A stretch of DNA of 64,000 nt from Stenotrophomonas maltophilia (GCF_004684085.1 NZ_SRHZ01000002.1:1-64000); one strand, 5' to 3'. Counted from the stretch's first letter, positions 29,594-39,296 are shown. Notes: generated by a model from the letters alone, not told the origin. Program-made: numbers and translations.

Positions 29594-29602
29594 CGGAAAA
29601 CA

Positions 29603-32600
29603 TCACGCGGCGCGTCGCAGGGTCTCGGTCAGCGACTCGATGCTGGCGGCCTTGGGTTTGACCAGCCAGAACTTGCCGATGTAATCGCGGAACTCGTCCA
29701 GGATCTGCTGCGCCCAGATACTGCCGGTCAGTTCGCGGTGGCGGCCGATCAGGCGGTGCAGGTGCTGGCGGTAGTTCTCGAAGCCTTCGGCGGATACGCG
29801 ATGGATGTCGATCAGCTCGTGGTTGTAGCGGTCGACGAAATCGCGGTCCACGTCCAGCACGTAGGCCAGGCCACCGGTGAAGCCGGCGCCGAAGTTCAGG
29901 CCGACCTTGCCCAGCACCAGCACCACGCCGTCGGTCATGTATTCGCAGCAGTGGTCACCGGCACCTTCGACCACCGCCAGCGCGCCGGAATTGCGCACGG
30001 CGAAGCGCTCGCCGGCACGACCGGCAGCGAACAGCTCGCCACCGGTGGCGCCGTACAGGCAGGTGTTGCCGATGATGGCGGTACTGCGTGCCTCGAAGCG
30101 CGCACCACGCGGCGGGCGTACCACCAGGCGGCCGCCGGCCATGCCCTTGCCCACGTAGTCATTGGCTTCGCCTTCCACTTCCAGGTGCAGGCCGCCAACG
30201 TTGAACGCGCCGAAGCTTTGCCCGGCACTACCGCGGAAGCGCAGTTCCAGCGGCGATTCGGCCATGCCCTGGTTGCCATGCGCGCGTGCCACCGCGCCGG
30301 CCAGGCGGGTGCCGATGCTGCGGTCGGTGTTGTGGATCAGGAAGCGATGCTCGCCACCACGCTTGTGCTCGATGGCCGCCGCCAGCAGGCCATCCATCTG
30401 CGTGGCCAGGCTGTCCGGCGATTCGTACAGGCGCTGCGCGGCGCAGTGACTGCCTTCGTAACGGGCATCGGCCAGCAGGCGCGACAGGTCCACGCGCACG
30501 CCGTCGCGTGGCGCGGCCTCGATCTGCCGCAGCAGGTCGGTGCGGCCGACGATCTCTTCCAGCGAACGCGCGCCCAGGTAGGACAGCCAGCCACGCACTT
30601 CCTCGGCCAACAGGCGGAAGAAGTTCTCCACGCGCTCGGGCTGGCCGGTGAAGTGGTTCTCGCGCAGGCGCTCGTCCTGGGTGGCCACGCCGGTGGCGCA
30701 GTTGTTGAGGTGGCAGATGCGCAGGTACTTGCAGCCCAGCACGATCATCGGCGCGGTGCCGAAGCCGAAACTGTCGGCACCCAGCAGCGCCGCCTTGACC
30801 ACGTCCAGCCCGGTCTTCAGGCCACCATCGGTCTGCAGCAGGGTGCGCCCGCGCAGGTCGTTGGCCAGCAGCGCCTGGTGCGCTTCGGCAATGCCCAGCT
30901 CCCACGGTACGCCGGCATAGCGGATCGAGCTGACCGGCGAAGCACCGGTGCCGCCGTCATGGCCGGAGATGGTGATCAGGTCCGCACCGGCCTTGACCAC
31001 GCCCGCAGCAATCGTGCCAACGCCGGCATGGCTGACCAGCTTCACCGACACCAGCGCGGTCGGGTTGACCTGCTTGAGGTCGTAGATCAGCTGCGCCAGG
31101 TCTTCGATCGAATAGATATCGTGGTGCGGCGGCGGCGAGATCAGGCCGATCCCGGGACGCGCATAGCGCAGGCGTGCGATCAGCTCGTTGACCTTGTGGC
31201 CAGGCAGCTGGCCGCCTTCGCCCGGCTTGGCACCCTGCGCGACCTTGATCTGCAGGACTTCAGCGTTGACCAGATATTCGGCGGTAACGCCGAAGCGGCC
31301 CGAGGCTACCTGCTTGATCTTGCTGCGCTTGTCGGTGCCATAGCGCGCCGGGTCTTCGCCACCTTCGCCGGAATTGCTGCGGCCACCGAGGCGGTTCATG
31401 GCAATCGCCAGTGCCTCATGCGCCTCGGGCGAAAGCGCACCGAGGCTGATCGCTGCGGTATCGAAGCGCGGGAACAGTGCGCTGGCCGGAGCCACCTCGT
31501 CCAGCGGTACCGGCAGGGCCGCCGGCACCAGCTCCAGCAGGTCGCGTAGTGCCGACGGTGGTCGTGCGTGCACCGCATCGCAGTACTGCTGCCACGCACG
31601 CGCATCGCCGCTGCGCGCTGCGCGCTGCAGGGTGGTCACCACATCCGGGTTGTACATGTGGTATTCGCCGCCGTGCACGTACTTCAGCAGGCCGCCGACA
31701 TCGACGCCCTGCTGCGCATCCCATGCCTGCGCGCACAGTTCGCGTGCATCGGCATCCAGGCGGGCGAAGCCGGCACCCCCGATGCGCGAAGCGGTATCGG
31801 GGAAGCACAGGTCCACGACTTCCGGTTCCAGGCCGATAATCTCGAACAGCTGCGCGCCGCGGTAGCTGGCCACGGTACAGATGCCCATCTTCGAGATGAT
31901 CTTCGAAAGGCCCTTGTACACGCCCTTGCGATAGCGGCGGCCGATCTGCGACTGCTCGCCGCCCTCGCTGAGCTTGAGAATGCCGCGGCGGCCCAGGTCG
32001 AACAGGGTCTGGTAGGCCAGGTACGGATAGACCGCGGTGGCGCCGAAGCCGAGCAGGCAGGCCATGTGGTGCGGATCGCGCGCGGTGCCGGTCTCGACGA
32101 TGAGGTTCACGTCGCAGCGCAGGCCCAGGCGCGAGAGGTGGTGGTGGATGGCGCTGGTGGCCAGCAGGGCATGCACCATCGGCCGCCCGGCCACCGGGTA
32201 GCGGTCGGACAGCAGCAGCATCACCATGCCATCGCGTGCGGCCTGCTCGGCCTCGCCGCAGATGCGCTCGATGCCGGCGCGCAGGCCCTCGTCTTCACTG
32301 TAGGACAGGTCGAGCAGGCGGTTGGCCTGCACGTACTGGTCCATCTTCAGCAGCTGGCGCAGCTTGCGTTGGCTCAGCACCGGCGAATTGAGGATGACGT
32401 GGTTCACCGTCTCCGGGCCGGCATGGAAGATGTTGGTCTCCCTGCCGAGCTGGGTGGACAGGGACATCGCGCAGTCTTCGCGCAGCGGGTCGATGGGTGG
32501 GTTGGTGACCTGCGCGAAGGCCTGGCGGAAGTAGTCGTACAGCGGACGGCTGCGCTGGCTCAGCACCGCCATCGGCGTGTCGTCGCCCATCGAGCCGGTG

Positions 32601-34057
32601 GCTTCCTGTTCGGTCTCGGCCAGCGGCCGCAGCACCTGCTCCACTTCCTCGCTGCTGAGCTGGTACAGCTTGTGGTAGCTGCGCAGGGTGCCTTCGTCGA
32701 AGGGCTCTTCCACCAGCGACGGGTCGATCAGTTCGGTCTGGAGGTAGGTCACGCCCTGCTGCAGCCACTGCTTGTACGGCGCGCGGCCACGGTTGATGCG
32801 GTCCACTGCGTCGGAGTCGAGCAGGTCGCCACGCTTGAGGTCGATGGCGATCATCTCGCCCGGGCCGAGCTTGCCCTTGCGCACCACGCGCTCGGTCGGT
32901 ACTTCCCACACGCCCGCTTCGGAGGCGACCAGGAAGTGGCGGTCGGCGGTCAGCATCCAGCGCGCCGGACGCAGACCGTTGCGGTCCAGCGTACACACCG
33001 CATAGCGGCTGTCGCAGGCAACGATGCCGGCCGGGCCGTCCCACGGCTCGCTGTTCAGGCCATGGAATTCATAGAACGCCGCCAGGTCCGGGTCCTTGAA
33101 CTCCAGCGACTGCGTAGCCGGCGGCACCAGGATGCGCAGTGCCTGGATCAGTTCCATGCCGCCGGACACCATCAGCTCCAGCATGTTGTCCAGGCTCTGC
33201 GAGTCAGAGCCGTGCATGGAGATGACCGGGTCGAATTCACCGATATCGAAGCGCGGCGTTTTCCACACCTTGCTGCGCGCCTGCGCCCAGCGACGGTTGC
33301 CTTCGATGGTGTTGATCTCGCCGTTGTGCGCGAGCATGCGGAACGGGTGCGCCAGCGGCCAGCGCGGCAGCGTGTTGGTGGAGAAGCGCTGATGGAACAC
33401 GATCGCACTGGAGGCCAGTTCGCGGCGCTGCAGGTCCAGGAAGAAGCGGCTGAGCTTGTCCGGCAGCACCATGCCCTTGTAGCTGATCGCATCCGGGGTG
33501 AGGGTAGTGACGTAGAAATCGGCGTGTTCGCGCAGCTGCTGTTCGCTGCGGCGGCGGGCCAGGAACAGGGCCAGCGCGAAGCCGCCATCGTCCTGGCCGA
33601 CGCCGGCGTCGACGAACACCTGCTCGATGCGCGGCAGCGTGTCGCGCGCCAGCTGGCCGCAGACGCTGTCGTCGGTGGGCACCTCGCGCCAGCCAGCGAC
33701 CTTGCAGCCCACTGCTTCCACCTGCGCCTGCAGCTGTGCGCGGCAGGCCTGCGCGGCTTCGGCATCGTGCGGCAGGAACACCAGGCCGGCGGCGAAGCGT
33801 GCGGAGACTGCGATGCCGGCCTCACTCGCCAGCAGTTTCAGGAACGCATCCGGGCGGCGCAGCAGCAGGCCGCAGCCATCGCCGGTCAGGCCGTCGGCGG
33901 CGACGCCACCACGGTGGGTCATGCGCGAAAGCGCGGCGATGGCGGTATCAACCAACAGGCGTGATGGTTGATCGTCGAGCTGGGCGACCATGCCAAATCC
34001 ACAGGCATCGCGCTCGGAGCGCGGGTCGTAAAGCCCTTGGCGGTTGCGGGGGGCCAT
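29603..34057 (-). CDS. gltB: Glutamate synthase large (alpha) subunit
   Basis: 1484-aa amidotransferase subunit making glutamate from glutamine and 2-oxoglutarate. The ATG at 34057 follows GAGG at 5 nt. It leaves an 18-residue propeptide before Cys19 (RDACGFGMV), the N-terminal nucleophile exposed on maturation. The synthase domain carries the 3Fe-4S cysteines C-x5-C-x4-C (CKYLRICHLNNC) and the FMN region SGHDGGTGASP. The C-terminal beta-helix repeats contain GATGGELFAAGRAGERF. It is the first gene of gltBD. The frame extends to 34093, but no ribosome site supports that. Confidence 0.97.
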   Translation of the reverse strand: MAPRNRQGLYDPRSERDACGFGMVAQLDDQPSRLLVDTAIAALSRMTHRGGVAADGLTGDGCGLLLRRPDAFLKLLASEAGIAVSARFAAGLVFLPHDAEAAQACRAQLQAQVEAVGCKVAGWREVPTDDSVCGQLARDTLPRIEQVFVDAGVGQDDGGFALALFLARRRSEQQLREHADFYVTTLTPDAISYKGMVLPDKLSRFFLDLQRRELASSAIVFHQRFSTNTLPRWPLAHPFRMLAHNGEINTIEGNRRWAQARSKVWKTPRFDIGEFDPVISMHGSDSQSLDNMLELMVSGGMELIQALRILVPPATQSLEFKDPDLAAFYEFHGLNSEPWDGPAGIVACDSRYAVCTLDRNGLRPARWMLTADRHFLVASEAGVWEVPTERVVRKGKLGPGEMIAIDLKRGDLLDSDAVDRINRGRAPYKQWLQQGVTYLQTELIDPSLVEEPFDEGTLRSYHKLYQLSSEEVEQVLRPLAETEQEATGSMGDDTPMAVLSQRSRPLYDYFRQAFAQVTNPPIDPLREDCAMSLSTQLGRETNIFHAGPETVNHVILNSPVLSQRKLRQLLKMDQYVQANRLLDLSYSEDEGLRAGIERICGEAEQAARDGMVMLLLSDRYPVAGRPMVHALLATSAIHHHLSRLGLRCDVNLIVETGTARDPHHMACLLGFGATAVYPYLAYQTLFDLGRRGILKLSEGGEQSQIGRRYRKGVYKGLSKIISKMGICTVASYRGAQLFEIIGLEPEVVDLCFPDTASRIGGAGFARLDADARELCAQAWDAQQGVDVGGLLKYVHGGEYHMYNPDVVTTLQRAARSGDARAWQQYCDAVHARPPSALRDLLELVPAALPVPLDEVAPASALFPRFDTAAISLGALSPEAHEALAIAMNRLGGRSNSGEGGEDPARYGTDKRSKIKQVASGRFGVTAEYLVNAEVLQIKVAQGAKPGEGGQLPGHKVNELIARLRYARPGIGLISPPPHHDIYSIEDLAQLIYDLKQVNPTALVSVKLVSHAGVGTIAAGVVKAGADLITISGHDGGTGASPVSSIRYAGVPWELGIAEAHQALLANDLRGRTLLQTDGGLKTGLDVVKAALLGADSFGFGTAPMIVLGCKYLRICHLNNCATGVATQDERLRENHFTGQPERVENFFRLLAEEVRGWLSYLGARSLEEIVGRTDLLRQIEAAPRDGVRVDLSRLLADARYEGSHCAAQRLYESPDSLATQMDGLLAAAIEHKRGGEHRFLIHNTDRSIGTRLAGAVARAHGNQGMAESPLELRFRGSAGQSFGAFNVGGLHLEVEGEANDYVGKGMAGGRLVVRPPRGARFEARSTAIIGNTCLYGATGGELFAAGRAGERFAVRNSGALAVVEGAGDHCCEYMTDGVVLVLGKVGLNFGAGFTGGLAYVLDVDRDFVDRYNHELIDIHRVSAEGFENYRQHLHRLIGRHRELTGSIWAQQILDEFRDYIGKFWLVKPKAASIESLTETLRRAA

Positions 34058-34198
34058 CTCTACCTCGATGCGGGATGAATTGAACGGGGACACTCAAGCC
34101 CGCCCAATCCCTGGAGCGCATCGTGAGGCCACCGGATGCCTCGACTAGATCACAGGTTGCTGCAACGCCGCAATACACGGTTGCAGGTGCAACAGAAC

Positions 34199-34222
34199 GC
34201 GCCGGCAGCACTGTGCCGGCGC
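34199..34222 (-). terminator. Hairpin after the I78-like lipoprotein gene
   Basis: GCGCCGGCA / TGCCGGCGC, 9-bp perfect stem with a 6-nt loop, 11 nt beyond the stop on the minus strand. The bases after it on that strand (GTTCTGTT) are moderately T-rich, so terminator function is likely. It insulates the downstream gltBD operon. Confidence 0.65.
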
Positions 34223-34232
34223 CGGGTCGAAC

Positions 34233-34622
34233 TCAGCCGCAGCGCACGCCGCTGACTGCGCCCTTGTCGTCCACTTCGATGTTCAGGCGGTCGCCGAGGA
34301 ACTCCATCGTGGCCACATCGTTGGGCTTGAGCACGCGCACCTGGCTGGCGCCGGCGTCTTCCTGCGCCTGCTTGCCGAGGGCGTCGGTGTAGGCCTGGCT
34401 GACCAGGCTCTGCACCTGGCTGGCATCGCAGGTGCCGACCGGCGGTGCCTCGGTGGCCTTGCCAGCGTCGTCGGCCGGTGCCTTGGCGGCTTCTGCGGCC
34501 TGCTGGGCATGGGCGGTGGCCGAATCCTGTTCATCCAGCGCCGGTGCCTGGCAGGCGGTCAGGGCCAGCACGGCCGGCAGCAGCAGGGCGGAGAGCGAAC
34601 GGGCGCGAATCGGAAACGACAT
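34233..34622 (-). CDS. Peptidase inhibitor I78-like lipoprotein (copy A)
   Basis: 129-aa lipoprotein: signal peptide with lipobox LTAC (about residue 24), an Ala/Glu linker, then an I78-type inhibitor domain. That domain has an early Cys (GTCDASQVQSLV), LGKQAQEDAGA, the motif VRVLKPNDVATMEFLGDRLNIEVD and the terminal GVRCG; the two cysteines form the family disulfide. I78 proteins are small serine-protease inhibitors. Of two adjacent ATGs the second (34622) is better spaced from GGAG. It is divergent from topoisomerase IB. Two more I78-like copies lie at 35780-36088 and 44846-45160. Confidence 0.82.
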   Translation of the reverse strand: MSFPIRARSLSALLLPAVLALTACQAPALDEQDSATAHAQQAAEAAKAPADDAGKATEAPPVGTCDASQVQSLVSQAYTDALGKQAQEDAGASQVRVLKPNDVATMEFLGDRLNIEVDDKGAVSGVRCG

Positions 34623-34733
34623 CATGACTCCGGAAGGGGTTGTGAAAGCCCGAGCATAGCGGCGAACCGACCCTCACGTGTTTGTCTTCTGTTATCGACA
34701 GGATCGCGGCATCGCGACGGCGACACTGTGGAC

Positions 34734-35792
34734 ATGCCAACCACCTCCACCCCCGAACGCCAGGCCGCGCGCGCTGCCGGCCTGCGCTATGTCGACGACA
34801 CCCAGCCGGGCATCAGCCGGCGCCGCGCCGGCAAGGGCTTCAGCTACCGCGATGCCGAGGGCCACGCGGTGCGTGATGCCGCCACCCTGCAGCGCATCCG
34901 CGCACTGGCGATTCCACCGGCGTATACCGCCGTGTGGATCTGCGCCCATGCCAGCGGCCATCTGCAGGCCACCGGCCGCGATGCACGTGGACGCAAGCAG
35001 TACCGCTACCACGCCGATTGGGCGAAGGAGCGCGACGCCGGCAAGTTCGACCGCATCATCGCCTTTGGCGAGGCGCTGCCCACGCTCAGGCGGCGGTTGT
35101 CCCGGGACCTCAAGCGACCTGGGTTCCCGCGGGAAAAGGTGCTGGCCATGGTGGTCGCGCTGCTGGCGGACACGCTGGTGCGGGTGGGCAATGAAACCTA
35201 TGCCCAGCAGAACCGTTCGTTCGGACTGACCACACTGCGCAACCGCCATCTGGAGCTGCTGCGCGGTGGCCGGGTGCGCATGCGCTTCCGCGGCAAATCG
35301 GGACAGCTGCAGGAGGTGACCGTGGGTGACCGCAGGCTGGCATTGCTGGTACGGCGCCTGCAGCAGCTGCCGGGGCAGGCGCTGTTCCAGTACCGCGACG
35401 ACGACGGTGCGCTGCAGCCGGTGGATTCCGGCGCGGTGAACGACTACCTGCGCGAGGTGATGGGGGAGGCGTTCACCGCCAAGGACTTCCGCACCTGGGG
35501 CGGTACCGTGGCAGCGGTACAGGCGTTCGCCGCCACCGAATTGCCGGAGCCGGCCAGCCAGCGCGCCCTGGCCCAGGCGCAGCGCACGGTGGTGTGCGAA
35601 GTGGCATCGCTGCTGGGCAATACCCCGGCGGTGTGCCGCAAGGCCTATATCGACCCTTGCGTGTTCGCCGGCTGGGAGCGCGGTGAACTGGCGAAGCTGG
35701 CCGGGCTGCGCGGGCCGCGCCAGTGGGAACAGGCGACCCTGCGCGTGCTGCGCAGGGCGCGCAGGCTCAACCGCAGTCGTCAGCCGCAGTAG
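34734..35792 (+). CDS. DNA topoisomerase IB (poxvirus/bacterial type)
   Basis: 352-aa type IB topoisomerase that relaxes supercoils by a 3'-phosphotyrosine link. The family blocks are present: GFSYRDAEG, IPPAYTAVWI, LLADTLVRVGNETYA, a KSGQ segment with the catalytic Lys, KDFRTWGGT with the Arg/His region, and the nucleophile Tyr305 in CRKAYIDP. Length is that of bacterial TopIB. The ATG at 34734 is taken; an in-frame GTG lies 6 nt upstream. It is cytoplasmic, and its 3' end overlaps the next, convergent gene by 13 nt. Confidence 0.93.
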   Translation: MPTTSTPERQAARAAGLRYVDDTQPGISRRRAGKGFSYRDAEGHAVRDAATLQRIRALAIPPAYTAVWICAHASGHLQATGRDARGRKQYRYHADWAKERDAGKFDRIIAFGEALPTLRRRLSRDLKRPGFPREKVLAMVVALLADTLVRVGNETYAQQNRSFGLTTLRNRHLELLRGGRVRMRFRGKSGQLQEVTVGDRRLALLVRRLQQLPGQALFQYRDDDGALQPVDSGAVNDYLREVMGEAFTAKDFRTWGGTVAAVQAFAATELPEPASQRALAQAQRTVVCEVASLLGNTPAVCRKAYIDPCVFAGWERGELAKLAGLRGPRQWEQATLRVLRRARRLNRSRQPQ

Positions 35793-36088
35793 ATCGCGGT
35801 GATGTTGTTGGTGCGTCCCTTTTCGATGGTCAGGCGGTCACCGCCTTCGCTGGCCGGCGGCACCCGCGGACCATCGTGGCGCAACACCCGCACGTGCAGG
35901 CTGTCGCTGTCCACGCGTGCGCGGGCGACGGTGGCATCCGAAGCGGCCAGGCCGAGCGCGCCGCGCACCATGTCGCTGTGGCACTGGCCGGAAATCACGC
36001 CGTCGATCGGCTGTACCTGGGCCACCGGCGTGCTGCTGCAGGCGGCGAGGGCAACGCTGAGAGCGGCGGCGGCGATCGCATGTTTCAT
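35780..36088 (-). CDS. Peptidase inhibitor I78-like lipoprotein (copy B)
   Basis: 102-aa lipoprotein with lipobox LAAC (Cys17) and an I78-like domain: SGQCHSDMVRGALG, LHVRVLRHDGPRV and the terminal ITAIYCG. It is shorter and more diverged than copy A but keeps both cysteines and the R-V-L core. GAGGA 8 nt before the ATG supports the start. The 3' end overlaps topoisomerase IB tail-to-tail. Likely a periplasmic protease inhibitor. Confidence 0.75.
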   Translation of the reverse strand: MKHAIAAAALSVALAACSSTPVAQVQPIDGVISGQCHSDMVRGALGLAASDATVARARVDSDSLHVRVLRHDGPRVPPASEGGDRLTIEKGRTNNITAIYCG

Positions 36089-36254
36089 GGAGGCATTCCT
36101 CGTGTGGTTGCCTGCAGGGTGCGACGGCGCACGTGGTGGCGGAATGAATGCCGTGCACGCGGTGGGCACGGTGTGCTCACTGCCGCCGACAGCCCGGGTG
36201 GAGAGACTGCAGGTGCGGCGGAAGCCGCCCCCGGTACTGCGGCGCATGCGCCCG

Positions 36255-36277
36255 GTAGTGCCGGCCGCTGGCCGGCA
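36255..36277 (+). repeat. GTAG REP palindrome
   Basis: GTAG (36255-36258) then TGCCGGCC-GCT-GGCCGGCA, 27 nt before the SDR start codon. It lies in the leader of that gene, so it may affect its message. Confidence 0.82.
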
Positions 36278-36303
36278 ACCCCATTCCCCCCGAGGAGACC
36301 TGC

Positions 36304-37419
36304 ATGGCCACCACCAGGAAGACCCCCGCCCGCCGTAAGGCATCGCCGAAGGTGCGCAAAAGCACCCGGGCTGCGCCAGCCGCCGCCGAGACCACGGCAT
36401 CCGAGCGCCCGCGCGTGGTGAAGACCGCCACCCGCAAGGCTGCCGCTTCCGATCCGCGCGCGGCCCGTGTGGCAGCGCGGCAGCGGCGCCTGCAGGATCA
36501 GGAGAAGGCCAAGGACGTGCGCGCGGAAAAAAAAGCAACGAAGAAGACCGCCACCCAGGCCGGTCCGCGGCGTCAGCCCGAGACGATGCCGGCGCAGCAA
36601 CTGGCCAAGCCGGGCCATGAGCACGCACTGGAACTGGCGCCGCGCTTCCTTGCACCGGACTACAGCGGCAGCGGCAAGCTGCAGGGCATGCGCGCGATTG
36701 TCACCGGTGGTGATTCCGGCATCGGTCGCGCGGTAGCGGTGCTGTTTGCGCGCGAAGGCGCCGATGTGGCGGTGCTGCACCTGGACGAAGCCGAGGATGC
36801 GGATATCACCCGCCAGCACGTGGAGCGCGAAGGCGGCCGCTGCGTGGTGATCGCCGGTGATGTGCGTGATCCGCGCTTCTGCAACAAGGCGGTCAAGCAG
36901 GTAGCCAAGGCCTTCGGCGGCATCGACATCCTGGTCAACAACGCCGCGTTCCAGCTGCATTGCGAGCGGCTGGAAGACCTGGAAGACGCGCATCTGCAGG
37001 AAACCCTGCAGACCAACATCGGCGGCTACATCCAGATGGCACGCGCGGTGCTGCCGCATCTGGGCGAGGGCGCCAGCATCATCAACACCGGTTCGGAAAC
37101 GGGCCTGTTCGGCAGCAAAGCACTGATCGACTATTCGGCCACCAAGGGCGCCATCCATGCATTCACCAAGGCGCTGGCCAGCCAGCTGTTGCCACGCGGC
37201 ATCCGGGTCAACTGCGTGGCACCGGGTCCGGTGTGGACGCCGCTGAACCCGGCCGACAAGCAGGCAGAGGACGTCGCTGAATTCGGCAAGGACAGTGACA
37301 TGGGCCGGCCCGCACAGCCTGAAGAACTGTCGCCGGCCTATGTGTTCCTGGCATCTCCGGTCTGTGCCAGCTACATCAGCGGGGCGATCCTGCCGGTGAT
37401 GGGCGGGCCACGGGGCTAG
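36304..37419 (+). CDS. SDR-family oxidoreductase with histone-like N-terminal tail
   Basis: 371-aa protein. Residues about 1-90 are a Lys/Arg/Ala/Thr-rich, low-complexity tail resembling histone H1 or AlgP-type tails. Residues about 120-371 are a classical short-chain dehydrogenase. The NAD(P) motif is TGGDSGIG, NNAA follows, and the catalytic Ser and Tyr-x3-Lys are in TGSETGLFG and YSATKG. The C-terminal ISGAILPVMGG block is typical of the YghA/glucose-1-dehydrogenase-like branch. GAGGAG before the ATG confirms the tail is translated. The tail could bind nucleic acid, which is unusual for an SDR. It is the last high-G+C gene before the acquired cassette. Confidence 0.82.
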   Translation: MATTRKTPARRKASPKVRKSTRAAPAAAETTASERPRVVKTATRKAAASDPRAARVAARQRRLQDQEKAKDVRAEKKATKKTATQAGPRRQPETMPAQQLAKPGHEHALELAPRFLAPDYSGSGKLQGMRAIVTGGDSGIGRAVAVLFAREGADVAVLHLDEAEDADITRQHVEREGGRCVVIAGDVRDPRFCNKAVKQVAKAFGGIDILVNNAAFQLHCERLEDLEDAHLQETLQTNIGGYIQMARAVLPHLGEGASIINTGSETGLFGSKALIDYSATKGAIHAFTKALASQLLPRGIRVNCVAPGPVWTPLNPADKQAEDVAEFGKDSDMGRPAQPEELSPAYVFLASPVCASYISGAILPVMGGPRG

Positions 37420-38033
37420 GGAGAATCTGTTCTGGGCCAACCCAAGACGGAATCGCTGACACAAGATTGTCAGGTGGGCCTGGTCTCGTTGACTTCCTAC
37501 TGATTGCATAGCGGGAAATGGCGGCCCGCTATGCATGTGGCCTTGGTCATTGGTGCCTTGCATCAACCCATCGCAATGTCCAATTGACTCGGCAGAGAGT
37601 CCTGATCGAGCTGCCTTTGACATGGCCGGTAGGCGGCTCGACGCAGGAGTACTGCGTTCCGACCATCGTCGTTGCATCTGTCGGGGAAGGACATGGGAAC
37701 GGCGACGGTGAGTGCAATCTTGCTAATGAGCACACTACGGATGGTCGCGATTCCGACCTCGCTTTGAGATCCAGGCGGTTCTTGGGAGGTCAAAGCGATT
37801 CATGTGGAACGTATACCGTACAGCGAGCTCCACGGCGATTTGCAACTTTCCTCATAGACGCGAACCCCCCTTGAAGAGCACCGTGACTTACGGTGTGGCT
37901 ACGGAATCTTGCACCGCCGCTTTGTTGGCTGTGCTACTACAGAAGATGGTCCCTCCTGCGAGTAACCAGCCTCATAGTGAATCTGCATCAATGCTCAAGA
38001 AGCTGATTCGGCCAGGATTAGGGAAGGACAGAG
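37420..38033 (+). other. 614-nt gap upstream of the export operon
   Basis: No convincing gene. Open frames at 37518-37874 and 37802-38041 lack a good ribosome site and any family pattern. A 24-codon frame at 37693-37767 does have GGGGAAGGAC directly before its ATG and would give a hydrophobic peptide. It is noted as a weak candidate only. The operon promoter should lie here, but I cannot place it. Confidence 0.5.
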
Positions 38034-39296
38034 GTGTCTGAGAATTTCTTTCGTAAAGAAGTGTTCGAGGCTAGACGCAACGAGTCAATCGGCCGCATCT
38101 CAGTATCACAACCGCTTGGAATCACGGTACTCTCCTGGCTGGCGATGTTATTTGCAGCGGCGATCATCTGCGTGCTTCTCTTTGGAAGCTATTCGCGTCG
38201 TACCCCCGTCGCCGGGCATCTAAGCCCTTCCAAGGGACTCTCTGTCATCTTGGCACCCTCCACTGGCGTTCTTACGGAACTACTAGTTCAGGAAGGAGCG
38301 CAGGTGGCAGCAGGACAACGCATTGCGGTGGTCATAGTACCCCGGGCCACCGAAGGGGATGGAGATACAGCAAAGGCCATTGACGACAGGCTCCGCTATA
38401 GGAGACTGAGTCTCGACTCCGAGTCGGCGGCTGAGATGCAGCAACTCCTGCGCAAGGAACGGGCTTTAGCTGCACAGGTCGCGGCCGCCGAATTGGAAAC
38501 TAAAGTGCTGAATGGTGAGATAGTCACTCGGCGCGAGCAAGCGGCAATTGTTGCCTCGATTGTTGACCGAATGCGGCCGCTTACCGCAGAGGGCTTCGTT
38601 AGCCAACTCCAAGTCGACGAACAGATCGCGCGCAAACTCGACTTTGCCGCCCAGGTGAGCTCACTGGAGCGTCAGCGCGCACAGAATGCACGCAACCTCA
38701 GTCAGCTTCGGCTTGGCATGGCAGATGTCACCGAGCAGATGCTGGCCGCGAAGGCAGTCCATGCGCGACAGTTTGCCACGCTTGACCAAGAACGCATCGA
38801 GAATGACGCTAGGGGCTCGCTTGAAATACTTGCTCCTATATCAGGAATTGTCTCCCTCCAGGGGGTAAAGCCGGGCCAGAGCATCCAGGCCGGTCAGCAT
38901 TTGCTAAGCCTCATCCCGCAGGGCGACGTTCTTGAGGCAGAGTTCGATGTGCCAAGCCGAGCGATCGGATTCATATCAGAAGGTGACACCGTACACCTGC
39001 GTTACTTAGCGTTCCCTTATCAGAAGTTCGGGCATCACCTTGGAAGGGTGTCTCGGATCAGCGCCAGCGCCTCAATGCCTGACAATCGTCAGTCGATGAT
39101 CAACGGGAACGACGCAGACGCTAAGTATCGCGTTGTTGTTAAGCCGAATTCACAAGTCGTGTCAGTGTATGGCAGGAACGAATCCCTTCGTGCGGGCATG
39201 CTGATCGAAGCAGACGTAATAGGTGAAAAAAGGACACTGGGTGAATGGCTTTTTGAGCCGCTCATTTCAGTTAAGGGAGCGCTTTCAGGCTCTTAG
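38034..39296 (+). CDS. HlyD/CvaA/RaxA-like membrane fusion protein
   Basis: 420-aa periplasmic adaptor that would join an ABC exporter to an outer-membrane TolC channel. A short cytoplasmic N-terminus (RKEVFEARRNES) is typical of CvaA-type proteins. Then come one transmembrane segment (about 30-52), a lipoyl-like half (VILAPSTGVLTELLVQEGAQV), a long helical hairpin (about 105-270) and the second lipoyl half (LEILAPISGIVSLQGVKPGQ). A beta-barrel ending in LGEWLFEPLISVKG follows. The start is a GTG with AAGGA upstream. First gene of the operon, 66 nt before the first peptide. The outer-membrane partner is not encoded here. Confidence 0.88.
   Translation: MSENFFRKEVFEARRNESIGRISVSQPLGITVLSWLAMLFAAAIICVLLFGSYSRRTPVAGHLSPSKGLSVILAPSTGVLTELLVQEGAQVAAGQRIAVVIVPRATEGDGDTAKAIDDRLRYRRLSLDSESAAEMQQLLRKERALAAQVAAAELETKVLNGEIVTRREQAAIVASIVDRMRPLTAEGFVSQLQVDEQIARKLDFAAQVSSLERQRAQNARNLSQLRLGMADVTEQMLAAKAVHARQFATLDQERIENDARGSLEILAPISGIVSLQGVKPGQSIQAGQHLLSLIPQGDVLEAEFDVPSRAIGFISEGDTVHLRYLAFPYQKFGHHLGRVSRISASASMPDNRQSMINGNDADAKYRVVVKPNSQVVSVYGRNESLRAGMLIEADVIGEKRTLGEWLFEPLISVKGALSGS

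Noticed and set aside
36490-36560. Frameshift-prone A run in the SDR tail (AAAAAAAA near 36528)
   Set aside because: The frame continues correctly through it into the SDR domain; no sign of a second product in another frame.
37518-37874. 118-codon frame in the low-G+C gap
   Set aside because: No ribosome site, no hydrophobic or domain pattern, rich in charged and small residues as in random sequence.
37802-38041. 79-codon frame just before the fusion-protein gene
   Set aside because: No good ribosome site, overlaps the next start, and composition does not resemble a membrane or secreted peptide.
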